Position numbers and translations under genes: made by a program. A stretch of DNA of 50,152 nt from Nemertoderma westbladi (Eukaryota; Xenacoelomorpha; Nemertodermatida; Nemertodermatidae), in the NCBI GenBank assembly GCA_032718475.1, contig JAUCBJ010007318.1:1-50152 (forward strand), given 5' to 3'. The first letter of the stretch is position 1, and every line of letters starts with the position of its first letter. The notes beneath the pieces were generated by a model. It was given only the letters and a program-made list of their open reading frames with translations, ran no database searches and was not told where the DNA came from. This document shows, in pieces, positions 1-9,749 of the stretch.

Positions 1-1
1 G

Positions 2-3000
2 CCGTTGGTGTCCTCGTCTGAGGCAATTATAACACAACCGCTTATCCCACATGACTTCACGTCTATCCTTTAGTGATTTCCTCAGGAATTTATCACACGC
101 ATTTAAACGGTGGGGCCCGTCGCACAGCACACATTTGGGCTTGATGTTACTTACTTTAACATGTGCTGTGTGGTGCACACTTGTTCTTTCCTCGGGCTTT
201 CTCACCTGAATTCTTTTAGGAGACGTAGGAGGGGTTTTTTGTACCGGTTCCCTTCTGTCATTGGGTCGAGACTTGGATTTACTTACCTGATCTTTAGGCA
301 TTTTATTGACATAAGATCTGTCAGTGTCTTTCCCGCTGTCCTCTCCTTGAGAAGTTTGGCTTTCACCGTCGTCGGTATAACATACTGGTATTACCCTTCT
401 CCTAGAAACGGGTTTCTCACTTACCTTGTTTTCCAATGTCTTCTCTCTGGACTGCCTTAGGAGCTGTAATTTCACTTCTCCATCTAAGAATGACATGAGA
501 TCAGCCATGGTAGGGTCTCGTCGTTGTTGTTCCATCATATATAACACTTTCTTATCCCAGCGTGTACCTACTCCACCCTTCGGTAAAGTAGAAGCCACTG
601 CTCTAATAACCATAGCACTCTGATACTCATGAGACTTACCTAGCCAATCTAATTGTCTGCAGATCTCCTGAATTTCATCGGAAAACTCTATAATCCCGCT
701 GCTAATAAACTTTCGGGGCGCTACCAACTTTGCATACAAATACCCAGCTATGTTATTCCTATTACTATACCTGATGTTTAGTGTATCCCAAACTTGTCTT
801 AATCCGTCTGGATGTCCAATAAACCTTAACGCCATTAACTTGGGAGATCCTTCTAAGCACTCGATGAGGTATCTAAGTTTTTCTCCATTAGATAGTACAG
901 AGTTCTGTATGTTATCTTTGTAATATTCATTAAAAGGTAACCATTTCATCTCATCTCCATTGAACTTGACGATCTCTCCAACCTTTACCGCTTGTCGGGC
1001 TTCGGTTCTAGCCATTTGACGCGTAAAACTTTCTTGGGCCATCGTGCTATTTAATATCGAGTTATCAGTATATAAATTTCTCGGATTATGATCAGTTCTA
1101 TAGGGAATATCATTATCAACAGGTCTATAATTACCCTTTAGAGGGTTCACTATAGGAGTTTCTACTTCGCTAGCAGTGTATATGCGTGTAGGCTCCACAC
1201 CTTGCGCATGCAATACTTCAGACCTAACGGGTTGACACATTGTTACAGAGGGTGGTGGTATACCCTTTTGTGTGTTTACTAATTTATCGCGCTCTAGCGC
1301 GATACTTTGCTGCACTTCTTGCAACTCTAGCCTACTTTCCCTTACTGTGCCCTTGAACTGCTGGACAGTCTCCTGCATCTGTCCGAGCAGGATATCCATC
1401 CCCCGCCGTCTCTCGTCCACCCATTCGACCGCCGAAGCGGGAGTCGCCAACGTTGTAGCGGGCGGACGAGGGACAACGGGCGACAAATTGTGAATATTTC
1501 GCTCGGGGTCCAGGACCTGAACTGTCTCTTGGGCAGTTCTGCGGGGCACAGGTAGCTTAGTGCTATGCAGAGGGAATTTAGAGGTAGTTTCAGGGAGCAC
1601 ATGTGCGTCTATCACCGAAGGGGTGATTTCAAGAACAGGCCTAATTATTTCAGGCTCATCTACTATAGTAGGGAGTCTTTCTATTTTAATTATTTGGTCT
1701 GTGGGCTCTGTACTACCTAAGTTGGTGTTATTTAGTTGCCTTCTAACAGCTGGAGGCAAATCAGGCAATTTCTGACGGTGGAATGATCTTTTACGTCTGC
1801 TTAGACGAGATCTATTTCCTTTGCCTTCAGTATCGGTGGTATCGCCTTCTTCAGATGATGTATACCCCTGTCTTTTGGGAGTAGATCGCCTCATCATCTG
1901 CATATTACTAGCTGTTAACTGTTTATTGAAGTTGTCTTGCCTCTCTTGAAGATTTTCTAACTCTAGTTGGGTTGCCTCTTCAGATGCCCTCCGTTCTGCT
2001 TCTGCCACTGCCTCTGCTGTTTTTCTTTCGGCTTCTGCCGCTGCCACTGCTGCTGCCGCTTTCCTTTCCGCTTCGGCCTCTGCCACTGCCACTGCTGCTG
2101 CCGCTGCCGCTGCCTTTCTATCCGCTTCTGCCTCAGCCACTGCTGCCTTTCTTTCTGCTTCTGCCTCTGCCACTGCTGCTGCTGCCTTTCTTTCCGCTTC
2201 TGCCTCTGCCACTGCTGCTGCCACTGCCGCTGCCTTTCTATCTTCTATACGTTTTTTCTTTACTTGTTCTTCTTGGTCTCTAGCGATGCGGAGTTGTTCA
2301 TCGAATTTAGCTTGGTTCGCCGCTAACCTATCCACATCAATTGCATCCAACACACGCTGGGCTCCTTCACTATTAGGGCTAAGCCCATCTAGTCTTCTCC
2401 GCAACTCTTCATCACCTACGAAACGCTGATAGTCTGACAGATAGATGTCAATGGCATCCCTCTTATGCGGTTTCTCTGCCGTCGCTTCACTTTCCACTTG
2501 GGAAAAAGTAGCGTCTGTTGATTCTCCATGGGTTGAGCGCTCCTCCAACTGAGCTTTCCACTGAGCTGCTCCTTGAACCTGGCGACTCACCCATTGAAAC
2601 CAAGTCTTTACGGCAACTTGCAACGACGTGTCTTGTTTTCTTTTAGAAGCCTCCTCAAAGGCGGATAAGATTAGCCTAATCCGCAAAACTCTTTCTCTAA
2701 CTTGATAAAGCAGCGATCCCTGCTCTTGAGGTCCTTGAGGTTGTTGAAACAGTTGTCTCTCTACTCGCTCCATAGAGCTGAAGAATCCCTGGGCGTATCC
2801 GGCTGCGGACCTCTTCCATACAGCTGGATCGATGGTTTCCTTGGCTACTCCCATCCGGTGTATGTCTTCCCAGGCAGCTTCTGATAAATCAAACGGGAGT
2901 CCGGGTCCGGGGAAGTTCCATTGCGACTCGACAATAGACTTCAGTTCTTCACTAGTGTATCCCGCGTAGTTATCTCTAGTTGACCGTTGACTTCTCGCCC

Positions 3001-3409
3001 AATCGATCTGGTGTTCTTCCACTGCGATCAATAACCCAGCGAGCACGGCTGCAGGAAGGATGAGAAGGGGATCCGTATAAACCGCATCCGTCATCTCTGC
3101 TCCGCTCTCGGGTGTCAGCTCTACAGTATCCTCACTACTGGAGCTGCTGGGCCGCTGAGGAATAAGTTCTTGACTAGCGGGTTGTTGCTGTTCCGCTGCT
3201 TGTTGGTCCCGCTTGACCTGAGCTCGAGTGCCTATGATAGACCTACGATGTTGGACTAGCCTAGGTTCTGTTATTACTACTGGAGGGATGACCTTCCTCA
3301 CAGTGGGAGGTGAACTGGATTTACGACCAGACGTTTGTACGTCTCTATCTGAGTCGCAGATAGTTACATCTAATAAACTGTCTGACAGGTTCTGCTTAGT
3401 ATCAGACAT
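2..3409 (-). CDS. gag: BEL/Pao LTR-retrotransposon Gag polyprotein, partial (runs off left edge)
   Basis: Reading the minus strand from the ATG at 3409-3407 gives an uninterrupted frame of 1136 codons that is still open at the left edge, so protease, reverse transcriptase and integrase would lie outside. Residues about 1-110 are polar and low complexity. Residues about 379-479 are an Ala/Glu/Arg-rich block of imperfect AEAEAERKAA-type units, probably a long coiled coil. Residues about 810-980 match the BEL/Pao Gag core (DUF1759-like), with the motif FNGDEMKWLPF and then a run like LSNGEKLRYLIECLEG. The C-terminal part has two Cys/His motifs: CVLC from C1093 and CYNC-LRRGH from C1126 (C1126, C1129, H1134), the zinc-knuckle arrangement of this family. 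Gag would package element RNA in cytoplasmic particles. The absence of any stop over 3.4 kb suggests a fairly young copy. The gag assignment is firm; a small base-reading slip cannot be excluded. Confidence 0.85.
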   Translation of the reverse strand, partial: MSDTKQNLSDSLLDVTICDSDRDVQTSGRKSSSPPTVRKVIPPVVITEPRLVQHRRSIIGTRAQVKRDQQAAEQQQPASQELIPQRPSSSSSEDTVELTPESGAEMTDAVYTDPLLILPAAVLAGLLIAVEEHQIDWARSQRSTRDNYAGYTSEELKSIVESQWNFPGPGLPFDLSEAAWEDIHRMGVAKETIDPAVWKRSAAGYAQGFFSSMERVERQLFQQPQGPQEQGSLLYQVRERVLRIRLILSAFEEASKRKQDTSLQVAVKTWFQWVSRQVQGAAQWKAQLEERSTHGESTDATFSQVESEATAEKPHKRDAIDIYLSDYQRFVGDEELRRRLDGLSPNSEGAQRVLDAIDVDRLAANQAKFDEQLRIARDQEEQVKKKRIEDRKAAAVAAAVAEAEAERKAAAAVAEAEAERKAAVAEAEADRKAAAAAAAVAVAEAEAERKAAAAVAAAEAERKTAEAVAEAERRASEEATQLELENLQERQDNFNKQLTASNMQMMRRSTPKRQGYTSSEEGDTTDTEGKGNRSRLSRRKRSFHRQKLPDLPPAVRRQLNNTNLGSTEPTDQIIKIERLPTIVDEPEIIRPVLEITPSVIDAHVLPETTSKFPLHSTKLPVPRRTAQETVQVLDPERNIHNLSPVVPRPPATTLATPASAVEWVDERRRGMDILLGQMQETVQQFKGTVRESRLELQEVQQSIALERDKLVNTQKGIPPPSVTMCQPVRSEVLHAQGVEPTRIYTASEVETPIVNPLKGNYRPVDNDIPYRTDHNPRNLYTDNSILNSTMAQESFTRQMARTEARQAVKVGEIVKFNGDEMKWLPFNEYYKDNIQNSVLSNGEKLRYLIECLEGSPKLMALRFIGHPDGLRQVWDTLNIRYSNRNNIAGYLYAKLVAPRKFISSGIIEFSDEIQEICRQLDWLGKSHEYQSAMVIRAVASTLPKGGVGTRWDKKVLYMMEQQRRDPTMADLMSFLDGEVKLQLLRQSREKTLENKVSEKPVSRRRVIPVCYTDDGESQTSQGEDSGKDTDRSYVNKMPKDQVSKSKSRPNDRREPVQKTPPTSPKRIQVRKPEERTSVHHTAHVKVSNIKPKCVLCDGPHRLNACDKFLRKSLKDRREVMWDKRLCYNCLRRGHQR

Positions 3410-3534
3410 GACTATGTATACCGTTGAATGTCTACTGCTGTATTACAGTCTGAGTAAGTCTAGTAACTCAGTATTACCTGCTAGCCTAGTAATTAATTAC
3501 CGGTACTGCTACTCAGTGTATCGTGATATATATA

Positions 3535-3795
3535 ATATATTAGAATACCGGTATACTTATAGTATATATAACTATATAAGTATTATTACAGACTAGGTTT
3601 ATCACAGAATACCGGTATAATTTTAGCACAAATGTATATAAATATATAATAGGCCTATCGGAATACCGGTATACAGCTTACAGTTTGTAGGATATATAAT
3701 TCTGAAATAGAATTAATTACAAGTACCGGTATAATTTCAGCCTAGATTTATAGAAATAAAGATAATAGGCCTATCGTAAATACCGGTATATCAAT
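3535..3795. repeat. degenerate tandem units carrying ATACCGGTAT palindrome
   Basis: The palindromic core ATACCGGTAT (or AGTACCGGTAT) recurs near 3546, 3609, 3664, 3722 and 3780, spaced roughly 54-63 bp. Two of the intervals end in the same AATAGGCCTATCG string. It lies just upstream of gag in the element leader. Confidence 0.6.
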
Positions 3796-4734
3796 TATTT
3801 CAAATAATTGAATTTCTGTTACTTTAGGGTTACTTGGTTACTTTACTTACTTTATTACCGTTATTTGAGCAGTAATCCAACTTATATTGAGGCCTAATGG
3901 TTGTATGGTAGGCCTACGATTTATAAATCGTTAGATTTGATTTATAATATATATATACCCGTTTTAATGGGTTTTGTCAATGTTTGAAATAAATGTTATT
4001 ATTTCTGGGGAGTAATCACTACACAAAGCGGTGCGCTTTCAGTGAAGTGTTACGTACAGGACACTAAAACAAATAATACTAATTTACCTAAGTTACTTAA
4101 TACTACAAATTACGTACAATTCGGGTGAGATTACAATCTCTAAATAAACACAAAAATTTTACAAAAACACAAATACGAATTTTTAGGGTAATTTTACAAG
4201 AAGTCTACAAACCAGCCTAACAAAGGGTTAGAAAACTGATTATTACAGCGGACAGAGTACTACGGTATTTGAAATAATAAGTAGTAGTAAATACACTGCG
4301 TTGTCTAGATAGGAAAATACCACCGCCTGACGACCTATAGCCGTATCGCTATAGGTTCTACGTTATGTATCACGGAGTGTTCCTACCTAGAAGTTAATAG
4401 AGCTAATCGAATGTGCCTATCAACCACTTTACAACACAAATATAATGTCTACAATAATTACTTCGGAAAGTACTGTACACTAAACCCTAAATTAGGTACA
4501 AGTACTTGTATAACAAATAATCAGTAGTTAAATATACTTGAACAGCCAAAAGAACCACGGCATCTGCTGGAGTGACCGATGCACAAAATCACCAGTCTTG
4601 ACCTACGCCGAGCAGCCCGTGTAGTACCGGGGTTAATTTAACTATAACGGTATGTATAACAAACACAATTACTGTAGGAACAAACTTGGGGAATGAATGT
4701 TGCGAATAATCGCATAAACTCTGAATAATAAATA

Positions 4735-5309
4735 TTACGCTACGCGTACAAACTACTCAAACAAAATACAGACCGAACACTGACAGACTACTATCAAGCC
4801 TAAACAAACTACGGTATATGCAGACTCCGAAATGATTAGGGAGTATGCGCTCTAACCCAGTAGTGCGACTTATTCTTTAGTTGGGGGTTTACCTTACAGC
4901 GTTCGCTGCCCCTACTGCCTAACCGTACTTAATCGGACAGATGATCTACACACGCAGCAATCCGTTCAGACCTAATAACAGCCAGACAACTATCCAGCCT
5001 ACAAATTATCTAAATAAAATTATACGCTACCCGTACAGACTTACACAAACAAAGTACAGACTAAACGATGGCAGACTACTCTCAAGCCTAAATAAACTAC
5101 AGGACATGCAGACTCCGAAATGATTAGGGAGTATGCGCTCTAACCCAGTAGTGCGACTTATTCTTTAGTTGGGGGTTTACCTTACCGCGTTGGCTGCCCC
5201 TACTTCCTAACCGTACTTAATCGGACAAGTGCTCTACACACACTGCAATTCGTTCGGACTTAACAGCAATCAGACAACAGCTCAGCCTACAAATTGTCTG
5301 TACAATCTG
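4735..5309. repeat. tandem duplication of about 287 bp in the BEL leader
   Basis: The block starting near 4735 recurs near 5022. Landmarks such as CAGACTCCGAAATGATTAGG (about 4820 and 5107) and the following GGGAGTATGCGCTCTAACCC are offset by about 287 bp. The second unit is incomplete. A related third copy of the right part lies at 43087 onward, outside this element copy. Confidence 0.75.
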
Positions 5310-5393
5310 ATCAGGTTTACACGCCTTCTGTTCAATACTGGCCTACAAACAAATAAAACTGACAGAAATAGGCCTAAGTAAAATCCCAATAAA

Positions 5394-5416
5394 AACCAGG
5401 CGTCCCCGCCTGGTTC
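5394..5416. other. short perfect hairpin in BEL leader
   Basis: AACCAGGCG is followed after a few bases by CGCCTGGTT, giving a 9-bp stem. In the related copy at about 43355 the right arm is replaced by other sequence, so the hairpin is not conserved between copies. Confidence 0.5.
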
Positions 5417-6711
5417 AAATTTGATATATAATCAAATCGAATAATACTGCTGTACTTATACGGAAGTAGGTACCGGTCCGGATGATCAGGCAGTCAGGCC
5501 TACTGGTTACCAGTCGACCGGTACTTTCGACTTTATTGCTTACTGCAATAAAGAAGCTATATCCTTTAATGTTCGCGCTTTCAGACCTTTGGCAGTTTAA
5601 CCCACCAAATTAAGATGTCTTCTAGATATTAAATCTGTTTTTTAGTCTATGACAAGTATTTGATTCACTACACTAGTCGAAACCAATCCGTGCGCGACCA
5701 TTCACCCGCTGGATATTCCCGGGAGATTGGGTTCGACGGTTTAATTTTATTGCTATGTAAGCCTAATGTATTATTCGACTGACAGTACTATATAATCTCT
5801 GACAATATTATTCACCTTCGGTAATATTAACAGTTCCTTTAGGACGTGGCGCTTTATCTATATAAACAGAGTTATGACTTAAACTACTCACAACGATATG
5901 GCTTAATTATAATTCACATATATGGCGCATTCTTTAGGAATTGCTTCTTTAACAGACTCACTCATACACTATGCTGCACAATACTGCACACTAATCTGCC
6001 AATCTTCACTGATTTTAGTCACATATAAAAGGAACACAGGCTGACTCATGTAGGGTCTATCAAATAACATTAGATTCACTTCAAACCACTTTAACATAAG
6101 TCACAATCGTTATTGGTAACCTTTCTCTCTTACCTTCGGTATATCAAGAATATTGGGTTGCGGGGTTATTTATCGTTATTCCAAATATAATAATTTATCA
6201 ACCATATTATGAAGAACTGACAGTAAATAGCAGTATAAAACAACAACTGAACAGTTAGGTAGATCGGTACATCAGTACCGGTATGTCAGCAGTGAGATAT
6301 TTACAGTTAAAGGATATATGCCCTTTATAATTAAACCTACTAGTGTACGACTAAAAAACAGTAAAGCACAAAATACTTCCAAGCCGTTCTTTCTTAGGCT
6401 CAGGACTGAATGTAAACACTGCACATAGGCATTGCGTCATTTCTCGGAAATTTTCTGTACAAGGAGCCACAAAAACGCTCTCATTGGCTGACTGAACTGA
6501 GAGACGCCGTAGAACAAAGGAAATCAACAGGTATGAATGTCAGCTGTTAACCGTAGTCATAGTAACTACTGTTCAAGAGTAGCTATCACCCTTTTGCGTC
6601 ACGAATTGCCATAGAATCATAAAATATGCCTTTCACAGTACACATACGGAGGAAATAGGTCTTAGATCCTCTAAAAACACCGATACAGCAATAATACGGT
6701 CTCTTACACTT

Positions 6712-6747
6712 CGTCGGTGAGCGGGAAGAAGGGCATTCAGCCAAAAT
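6712..6747. repeat. left terminal inverted repeat of Sola-like element
   Basis: Begins CGTCGGTGAGCGGGAAGAAG and continues with GGGCATTCAGCC. It pairs with 9636-9671 in inverse orientation with one clear mismatch (GAGC versus GAGT on the same strand). Confidence 0.88.
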
Positions 6748-7339
6748 GCCACTTTTCAGGAGAGCCAAATAACCGTCTTAAATTGAAAAGAATGACCATC
6801 CTTACATTTTTTATGTCAACATAGTGTATTTGCTTTGTCGTATTTCGGATTTTTGTATCAAAAATACATTTTTTACATTTCAGAAGACATGGCATGGTCA
6901 AATGCCCTTTTGTCCTGAATGGAGTTTCCACAATTTAACTGTGAATGCCCTTTTGGCAGTATATATTACTGTGTTAGAATCATTACCGATCTGCCCACGT
7001 TTACGATACTTGAATCATTTCAGTCGGAATGACGTATTTATTTATTTATGTATTATTATTGGAAGTTGTTATTAATTTATTTATCTTATTTAGTTCATTT
7101 TTATTCTTATTTGGTAACATGCCTTTTGAGGTCACTGAAATGTATATAAATTAGGCAAGCTGATTTTTCTAAGGTTGTTTAGTTTATCCAAAATATAACC
7201 GTTTCTATTAATATAACACTAAGGTATATTGGTATAACTAACACACACAACTTAGCTTCTATACTCTTAGATTCTATACCCACTCCAATTATTAACGTAA
7301 CAACCAATATAAACACAAGTTAGTTTGTATATTCAGCTT

Positions 7340-8758
7340 TCAATCGTCAGTCACATCCTCCACATCCGTCTCATCCAGTTCATCAGGAACATCCATGCTG
7401 GTTGTTATGGCTTCATATTCGTTATGGAAGATTTGCGGTATAAACCCATTACTGCAAAGATCCATGAGATCTTTCTTCTTCACAGCAGATATGGGCAATT
7501 GCTTTGAATATGCTTTCGGTGGAATAGGTGGATTAGCCCTCTCATTCTTTCTTGATTTAATAGTTTTCCATGTCGCATTGTTGCAAAATGTCGTAGTGAA
7601 TGACACAGCTATGTGTCCATCTATACCCTTCTCATACTTAAGTGTGCGAATATTTGCCCACGGAATCTTCTTAGGTTTCGGTTTGTCCGTGTCGCAATGT
7701 AGAAGAGGGTAGAGGAGACTACTTTTCTTCCAATCCAGAACGTGGTCTTTAGTGAATTTAACCACCTCATAGGGACATGGGCATTGCCTAGCACGCACCA
7801 CAATACCAGGCCATTCAGATGGAGCATAGACAATCTGCTTACTATAAGCCCTTTCTATAGTGGCATGGATACTATCTGCTTGAAGATAGGTATGGCCAGG
7901 GATTAAAAACTTGATGATGGTACTTGTCACTTGTTTGGCTATGTACATGAAGGTTAGCACAGCTGCGATTACCATACGATTCCGGTTCTGGCCACCACAT
8001 GAATCACAATGAGCAATGATATTCTGAACTCCCATATCATCAAGTCGAAGGAGTTGGTCGTATATAAAAGACGCTATTTCGATTGATCCACGCTTAGCTA
8101 TCGTTTCATTCCAAATATAGCAGTACCCAGCTTTATTAGAACTTAGAAATGATGTCAGATTGTAGACTGCCAATTTGCGCGAATAGCCAAGCAACATATT
8201 GTCACCCATTGGAGTAGACAAGACTTTCTGCAGGTCAAACATCATTAACTCTATACCAGAGGCTAGTTTTTTACTGTTGTCTAGGTCGATCGCAACTTGT
8301 TCATGCATTGCCTGCTTTTCGTAAAGGTGGTCTGAAATTCCATCTACCACTTCACCTCGCTCATTTCTGAAACAAAGGATACACTTATCCTTTTTGGGAA
8401 CATGAAAACCCACGTTATATTCATCTAGAACTTCTAGAAACTGCCTCTTAGCTACTGGTACTGTTATTGAAGACCCACAATCTTCTTGGTACATTCGGTA
8501 CAATGTGGACTTATTTGTCACCTCCTTTAGAAAGTACTTCTTCTTGGTCGACTTCCGGCAATAGTGTGATGGCAAGGCTGGCAAGCTCTCTATGTAATTT
8601 CTGGCACGAGTAATACGTTCTGGCAGTGCTTTATTATAAGGCGTATGTTTACCACGATCGTCTAGTTTTGCAACATGATGATCTAACCGAGTTTCCCGCA
8701 CATGTCTGATTTTCTTTTCACCGATATCCAACGTAGCGATGAAGAATCTCTTGCACAC
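7340..8758 (-). CDS. Sola-like transposase, main catalytic part
   Basis: An open frame of about 472 codons. Motifs in order: a CILC pair in the first third, ETIAKRGSIEIASFI, then HCDSCGGQNRNR around the middle with a probable catalytic Asp, then FLIPGHTYLQADSIHATIER with a further Asp. The same layout (DNC-GAQNKN, then KGHTFMSADS) is seen in the second relic at 34.3-36.0 kb, so the two belong to one RNase-H-fold transposase type. The expected role is cutting and joining at the TIRs in the nucleus. The frame does not begin with a true start of the protein: the N-terminal part lies in another frame (8683-9285) and joins near 8750 after a one-base shift. The protein ends in an acidic tail. It is likely inactive as sequenced unless the shift is an assembly error. 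Confidence 0.8.
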   Translation of the reverse strand: MCKRFFIATLDIGEKKIRHVRETRLDHHVAKLDDRGKHTPYNKALPERITRARNYIESLPALPSHYCRKSTKKKYFLKEVTNKSTLYRMYQEDCGSSITVPVAKRQFLEVLDEYNVGFHVPKKDKCILCFRNERGEVVDGISDHLYEKQAMHEQVAIDLDNSKKLASGIELMMFDLQKVLSTPMGDNMLLGYSRKLAVYNLTSFLSSNKAGYCYIWNETIAKRGSIEIASFIYDQLLRLDDMGVQNIIAHCDSCGGQNRNRMVIAAVLTFMYIAKQVTSTIIKFLIPGHTYLQADSIHATIERAYSKQIVYAPSEWPGIVVRARQCPCPYEVVKFTKDHVLDWKKSSLLYPLLHCDTDKPKPKKIPWANIRTLKYEKGIDGHIAVSFTTTFCNNATWKTIKSRKNERANPPIPPKAYSKQLPISAVKKKDLMDLCSNGFIPQIFHNEYEAITTSMDVPDELDETDVEDVTDD

Positions 8759-9285
8759 TTCAACTTATCATCACCTTTTGGCAAGAAATAGGTTACGTTC
8801 TCTCTACGAAACTTAGGTCCGCCTGCATTATTTTGTAGAACTGTATCGATTTCCATCATACTCAGTAGCCATTGGTTCCTATTAGAATCATTCAATTCCA
8901 TGTACGTTGAATGAATCAATTCACGGTCCTCAGTAGAAACTTTCAGGCAGTTGTTTTCACATCTCTTCCCTGTCAGACATGGATTAGGTTGAACTTTTCT
9001 GGCTCGATGATCCTTCGGTAGAGGTGAATTTTTTGATTTGGATTTATATGACACTCCTTGGTGCTTCAATCTCTTTACAATGCCTTTTGCATTCCCTGAC
9101 CTCGGGGTTCTGATATGATGCCAAACTACAGAAGGTGAGACCTGCTGACTAGACACAGGCACCGAATGGTCTTCATCGGTGCCCCCGTCTGGAGTTGGGA
9201 TCGGTGGAGATTCGGTGCCCCCGTCTGGAGTTGTGTTCGGTGGAGATTCGGCAGTATTCTTTAATATACAATTTTTAATACACAA
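8683..9285 (-). CDS. Sola-like transposase, N-terminal part displaced by a frameshift
   Basis: About 200 codons, whose first 175 or so form the N-terminal part of the 7340-8758 transposase. A duplicated PDGGTESPP/PDGGTDE segment near the start comes from a 34-bp tandem repeat in the DNA (about 9177-9250). A basic stretch follows, then a CxxNC motif (RCENNC) that is mirrored by CEDNC in the second relic near 34300. The useful frame ends near GDDKLK (about 8755), where the continuation VCKRFF lies one base out of phase. The last 25 residues are probably spurious. The true start codon is uncertain. Confidence 0.7.
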   Translation of the reverse strand: MCIKNCILKNTAESPPNTTPDGGTESPPIPTPDGGTDEDHSVPVSSQQVSPSVVWHHIRTPRSGNAKGIVKRLKHQGVSYKSKSKNSPLPKDHRARKVQPNPCLTGKRCENNCLKVSTEDRELIHSTYMELNDSNRNQWLLSMMEIDTVLQNNAGGPKFRRENVTYFLPKGDDKLKCARDSSSLRWISVKRKSDMCGKLG

Positions 9286-9635
9286 TATACAATTTTACAG
9301 TAGGCCTATTATAAAAATTGTAACTGGTAAAATTACTGGTCTGTTTAACGTTTTAAATTTCCCACAGAAACAGAAATGTTTACAATTGGTTAACTTTTTT
9401 TATTGGGTGAATGCCCTTTTGTCATTTGGGAACAAACGAAGAAGGGCATTCACACTCAGATGAATGCCCTTTTATCCTTTCGGAAAAAAACGAAGAAGGG
9501 CATTCAAACTAGATGCCCTTTTGTACTACATGTTTTAGCCGATAACTTGTTATTGAATGGAGTTTTTTGTCTGCCCTTTTGCCAAAAGATGGACCAATTG
9601 AGCAGGATCTAAATTGCAAAAAAAAAATTTTTCGA

Positions 9636-9671
9636 TTTTTGGCTGAATGCCCTTCTTCCCACTCACCGACG
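9636..9671. repeat. right terminal inverted repeat of Sola-like element
   Basis: Ends CCCACTCACCGACG at 9671 and is the inverse of 6712-6747. The flanking ACTT is at 9672-9675. Confidence 0.88.
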
Positions 9672-9749
9672 ACTTATTAAATCAACTACAGAGTATTTTA
9701 ATGTAAAAGATAATAAAAATAACGGGGCAATTCAGCAAAGGCTTTTACA

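Larger units (their letters stand above)
3410..5569 (-). other. BEL/Pao untranslated leader between 5' LTR and gag
   Basis: This 2.16-kb stretch lies between the inner end of the LTR (5570) and the gag ATG (3409). No frame in it looks coding. It contains a run of ACCGGT-bearing units near gag, a 287-bp tandem duplication (about 4735-5309) and a hairpin at 5394-5416. The part nearest the LTR (about 5126-5569) is repeated at 43087-43533, which ties both places to the same family. I see no convincing primer-binding site beginning with TGG directly inside the LTR. Confidence 0.6.
6712..9671 (-). mobile_element. Sola-like DNA transposon with 36-bp TIRs and ACTT target duplication
   Basis: The ends CGTCGGTGAGCGGGAAGAAG at 6712 and its near-perfect inverse ending at 9671 form terminal inverted repeats of about 36 bp with one clear mismatch. 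ACTT at 6708-6711 is repeated at 9672-9675, and LTR-B (about 44678) has a single ACTT at the matching position, so that copy is the unoccupied site. About ten copies of the core AATGCCCTT, in both orientations, lie within 300 bp of the ends, as expected of subterminal transposase-binding repeats. The transposase gene lies on the minus strand. A 4-bp duplication and this transposase type fit the Sola superfamily as I know it; the superfamily name is inference, the element boundaries are observed. Confidence 0.85.
5570..9749 (-). mobile_element. BEL/Pao 5' LTR (LTR-A), interrupted by a DNA transposon
   Basis: On the plus strand the LTR runs from TGTTCGCGC at 5570 to CTTTTACA at 9749, that is TG...CA ends in either orientation. 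Removing the 2960-bp insertion and its 4-bp duplication leaves about 1216 bp, close to the 1218 bp of LTR-B (43534-44751), to which it is nearly identical over most of its length. Given the minus-strand gag to its left, this is the upstream (5') LTR and would hold the promoter. Its partner 3' LTR would lie beyond the left edge of the window. Confidence 0.8.

Noticed and set aside
1967-2326. Plus-strand frames rich in Cys/Leu/Pro opposite the Gag repeat block
   Set aside because: They are antisense readings of the AEAEAERKAA-coding repeat and have no independent support.
5846-6028. 60-codon frame repeated at 43809 and 47594
   Set aside because: It recurs because it lies in the three LTR copies; it begins at a non-ATG codon and shows no protein-like constraint.
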